A stretch of 35,436 bases of DNA, from positions 1-35,436 of the forward strand of contig CALWGM010000150.1 in NCBI GenBank assembly GCA_944380065.1. The letters run 5' to 3'. A program made the position numbers and the translations under genes. Numbering within the stretch: the first letter of the stretch is position 1; every line of letters starts with the position of its first letter. Below the pieces are notes generated by a model, which saw only the letters and a list, made by a program, of their open reading frames with translations, had not been told where the DNA came from and searched no databases. This document shows, piece by piece, positions 33,722-35,436 of the stretch. The DNA comes from an uncultured Lachnospiraceae bacterium. GTDB taxonomy: Bacteria; Bacillota; Clostridia; Lachnospirales; Lachnospiraceae.

Positions 33722-35436
33722 TTGACAGACCAGAGCAAAATCCGAAATTTTTGTATTATTGCCCATATTGACCACGGAAAATCCACCCTGGCGGACCGGA
33801 TCATTGAGATGACCGGGCTTCTGACCAGCCGTGAGATGCAGTCCCAGGTGCTGGACAACATGGAGTTGGAGCGGGAGAGGGGCATCACGATCAAGGCGCA
33901 GACGGTGCGCACGATCTACAGGGCAGAAGACGGCGAGGAGTATATTTTCAATCTGATCGATACGCCCGGCCATGTGGATTTCAATTATGAGGTTTCCCGC
34001 AGCCTGGCGGCCTGCGACGGGGCAATTTTAGTGGTGGACGCTGCCCAGGGAATCGAGGCCCAGACCCTGGCGAACGTCTATCTGGCCCTGGACCATGACC
34101 TGGACGTATTTCCGGTGATCAACAAGATCTACCTGCCCAGCGCGGATCCTGACCGGGTGGTGGAGGAGATCGAGGACGTGATCGGCATCGAAGCCCAGGA
34201 CGCGCCGCGGATCTCCGCGAAGACCGGGCTGAATGTAAAGGAAGTGCTGGAACAGATCGTAAAGAAGATCCCGGCGCCCTCCGGCGACCCGCAGGCGCCG
34301 CTGCAGGCCCTGATTTTTGACTCTGTTTACGATTCCTACAAGGGAGTCATTGTCTTTTGCAGGATCAAGGAGGGAAGTGTCCGGGTGGGCACTCCGATCC
34401 GCATGATGGCCACCGGGGCCACGGCGGATGTGGTGGAGGTAGGCTACTTTGGCGCAGGGCAGCTGATTCCCTGTGAGGAACTCTCCGCGGGAATGGTGGG
34501 CTATCTCACCGCCAGCATCAAGAATGTGCGGGATACGCGGGTGGGCGATACGATTACCAACCGCCAGCATCCCTGTGAGAAGCCGCTGCCCGGATATAAA
34601 AAGGTCAATCCCATGGTTTACTGCGGCCTGTATCCGGCAGACGGGGCAAAATACCCGGATCTGCGGGACGCCTTGGAGAAGCTGCAGCTCAACGACGCCT
34701 CCCTGCAGTTTGAGCCGGAGACCTCGGTGGCCCTCGGTTTCGGGTTCCGCTGCGGTTTCTTAGGGCTTCTGCATTTGGAGATCATCCAGGAGCGTCTGGA
34801 GCGGGAATACAATCTGGATCTGGTGACCACGGCGCCCAGTGTTATTTACCGGGTACATAAGACCGACGGTACCATGATCGAGCTGACGAATCCCTCCAAT
34901 CTGCCGGATCCTTCGGAGATTGATTATATGGAAGAGCCTATGGTCAGCGCGGAGATCATGGTGACCAGCGAATATATCGGGGCGATCATGGAGCTCTGCC
35001 AGGAGCGGCGCGGCATTTATATCGGTATGGAATATATGGAGGAGACCCGGGCGCTGATCCGATACGATCTGCCGCTGAATGAGATCATATATGATTTCTT
35101 CGACGCCCTGAAATCGCGTTCCAGAGGCTACGCGTCCTTTGACTACGAGGTGAAGGGCTATACCCGCTCCGACATGGTGAAGCTGGATATCCTCATCAAC
35201 CATGAGGAGGTGGACGCCCTGTCCTTTATCGTGTTTGCCGGAAGCGCCTACGAGAGAGGGCGGAGGATGTGCGAGAAGCTGAAGGAGGAGATCCCGCGGC
35301 ATCTGTTTGAGATCCCGATCCAGGCGGCGGTGGGCGGCAAGATCATCGCCCGCGAGACGGTAAAGGCCATGCGCAAGGATGTGCTGGCCAAATGTTACGG
35401 CGGCGATATTACGCGGAAGAGAAAGCTGCTGGAAAA
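33722..35436 (+). CDS. lepA: Elongation factor 4 (LepA), 3' end cut by window
   Basis: 571 complete codons are visible of an expected total of about 600. The missing part is the final C-terminal stretch. LepA is a ribosome-associated translational GTPase. It starts with TTG at 33722, with AGGAGG (33709-33714) seven bases upstream. No ATG precedes the G1 motif A-H-I-D-H-G-K-S-T (14-22). R-E-R-G-I-T and D-T-P-G-H (G3) are normal, as is the S-A-K-T-G G5 motif. However, the G4 motif reads N-K-I-Y-L-P, with Tyr137 where the guanine-binding Asp is expected. The C-terminal LepA-specific domain ([12 protein letters not shown]) is recognisable up to the window end. Confidence 0.95.
   Translation, partial: MTDQSKIRNFCIIAHIDHGKSTLADRIIEMTGLLTSREMQSQVLDNMELERERGITIKAQTVRTIYRAEDGEEYIFNLIDTPGHVDFNYEVSRSLAACDGAILVVDAAQGIEAQTLANVYLALDHDLDVFPVINKIYLPSADPDRVVEEIEDVIGIEAQDAPRISAKTGLNVKEVLEQIVKKIPAPSGDPQAPLQALIFDSVYDSYKGVIVFCRIKEGSVRVGTPIRMMATGATADVVEVGYFGAGQLIPCEELSAGMVGYLTASIKNVRDTRVGDTITNRQHPCEKPLPGYKKVNPMVYCGLYPADGAKYPDLRDALEKLQLNDASLQFEPETSVALGFGFRCGFLGLLHLEIIQERLEREYNLDLVTTAPSVIYRVHKTDGTMIELTNPSNLPDPSEIDYMEEPMVSAEIMVTSEYIGAIMELCQERRGIYIGMEYMEETRALIRYDLPLNEIIYDFFDALKSRSRGYASFDYEVKGYTRSDMVKLDILINHEEVDALSFIVFAGSAYERGRRMCEKLKEEIPRHLFEIPIQAAVGGKIIARETVKAMRKDVLAKCYGGDITRKRKLLE

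Overview
The window looks like a chromosomal segment from a spore-forming Gram-positive of the Clostridia, most likely a GC-rich member of the Lachnospiraceae. The reasons are the order asp23-nusB-xseA-xseB-ispA-dxs-tlyA-nadK-argR-recN-spoIVB-spo0A, strong AGGAGG-type ribosome binding sites, the sporulation genes spoIVB and spo0A, and a DUF5688-like protein. Almost everything is on the + strand. I see no prophage, insertion sequence, CRISPR array, defence cluster or rRNA. This is mostly core genome, and I did not find a convincing new multi-gene system. The oddities lie inside otherwise ordinary genes and in the leaders between them.

Layout. 1-730: a small COG2426 membrane protein, then tRNA-Arg(CCG) with its own promoter and a strong terminator. 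825-8147: a seven-gene tetrapyrrole operon (cbiK, hemA, hemC, cobA-hemD fusion, hemB, hemL, sirC-like) that covers every step from glutamyl-tRNA to metallated sirohydrochlorin. No genes of the protoporphyrin branch are present, so the likely products are corrinoids and/or siroheme. 8144-9187 (-): a PfoR-like EIIC membrane protein that converges on the operon, with overlapping stop codons. 9460-14167: a membrane-anchored Gln-rich SH3 protein, an unidentified helical protein, rluF and ligA.

14280-25703: the conserved information, isoprenoid and sporulation cluster. Many of its genes overlap by 4 bp (nusB/xseA, dxs/tlyA, tlyA/nadK), which implies one long transcript ending at a terminator after recN. 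spoIVB and spo0A follow. spo0A has an unusual TTG start and a candidate 0A box over its promoter.

25932-27797: glycogen synthase with an unusual highly charged C-terminal tail of about 140 residues, closed by an 18-bp terminator hairpin shared with a convergent DUF5688-like gene. 28849-31133: a divergent promoter region, then a membrane-anchored glycerophosphodiesterase and a Gfo/Idh/MocA oxidoreductase that carries an 11-G run in its coding sequence. 31241-33599: sulfur assimilation (cysK, metY), each gene preceded by potentially switchable hairpins. 33722-35436: the start of lepA, cut by the window end, whose guanine-recognition motif NKxD reads NKIY.

The observations I would check first are the GlgA tail, the LepA NKIY substitution, the G11 tract, the spo0A start and 0A box, and the candidate attenuator between cysK and metY.
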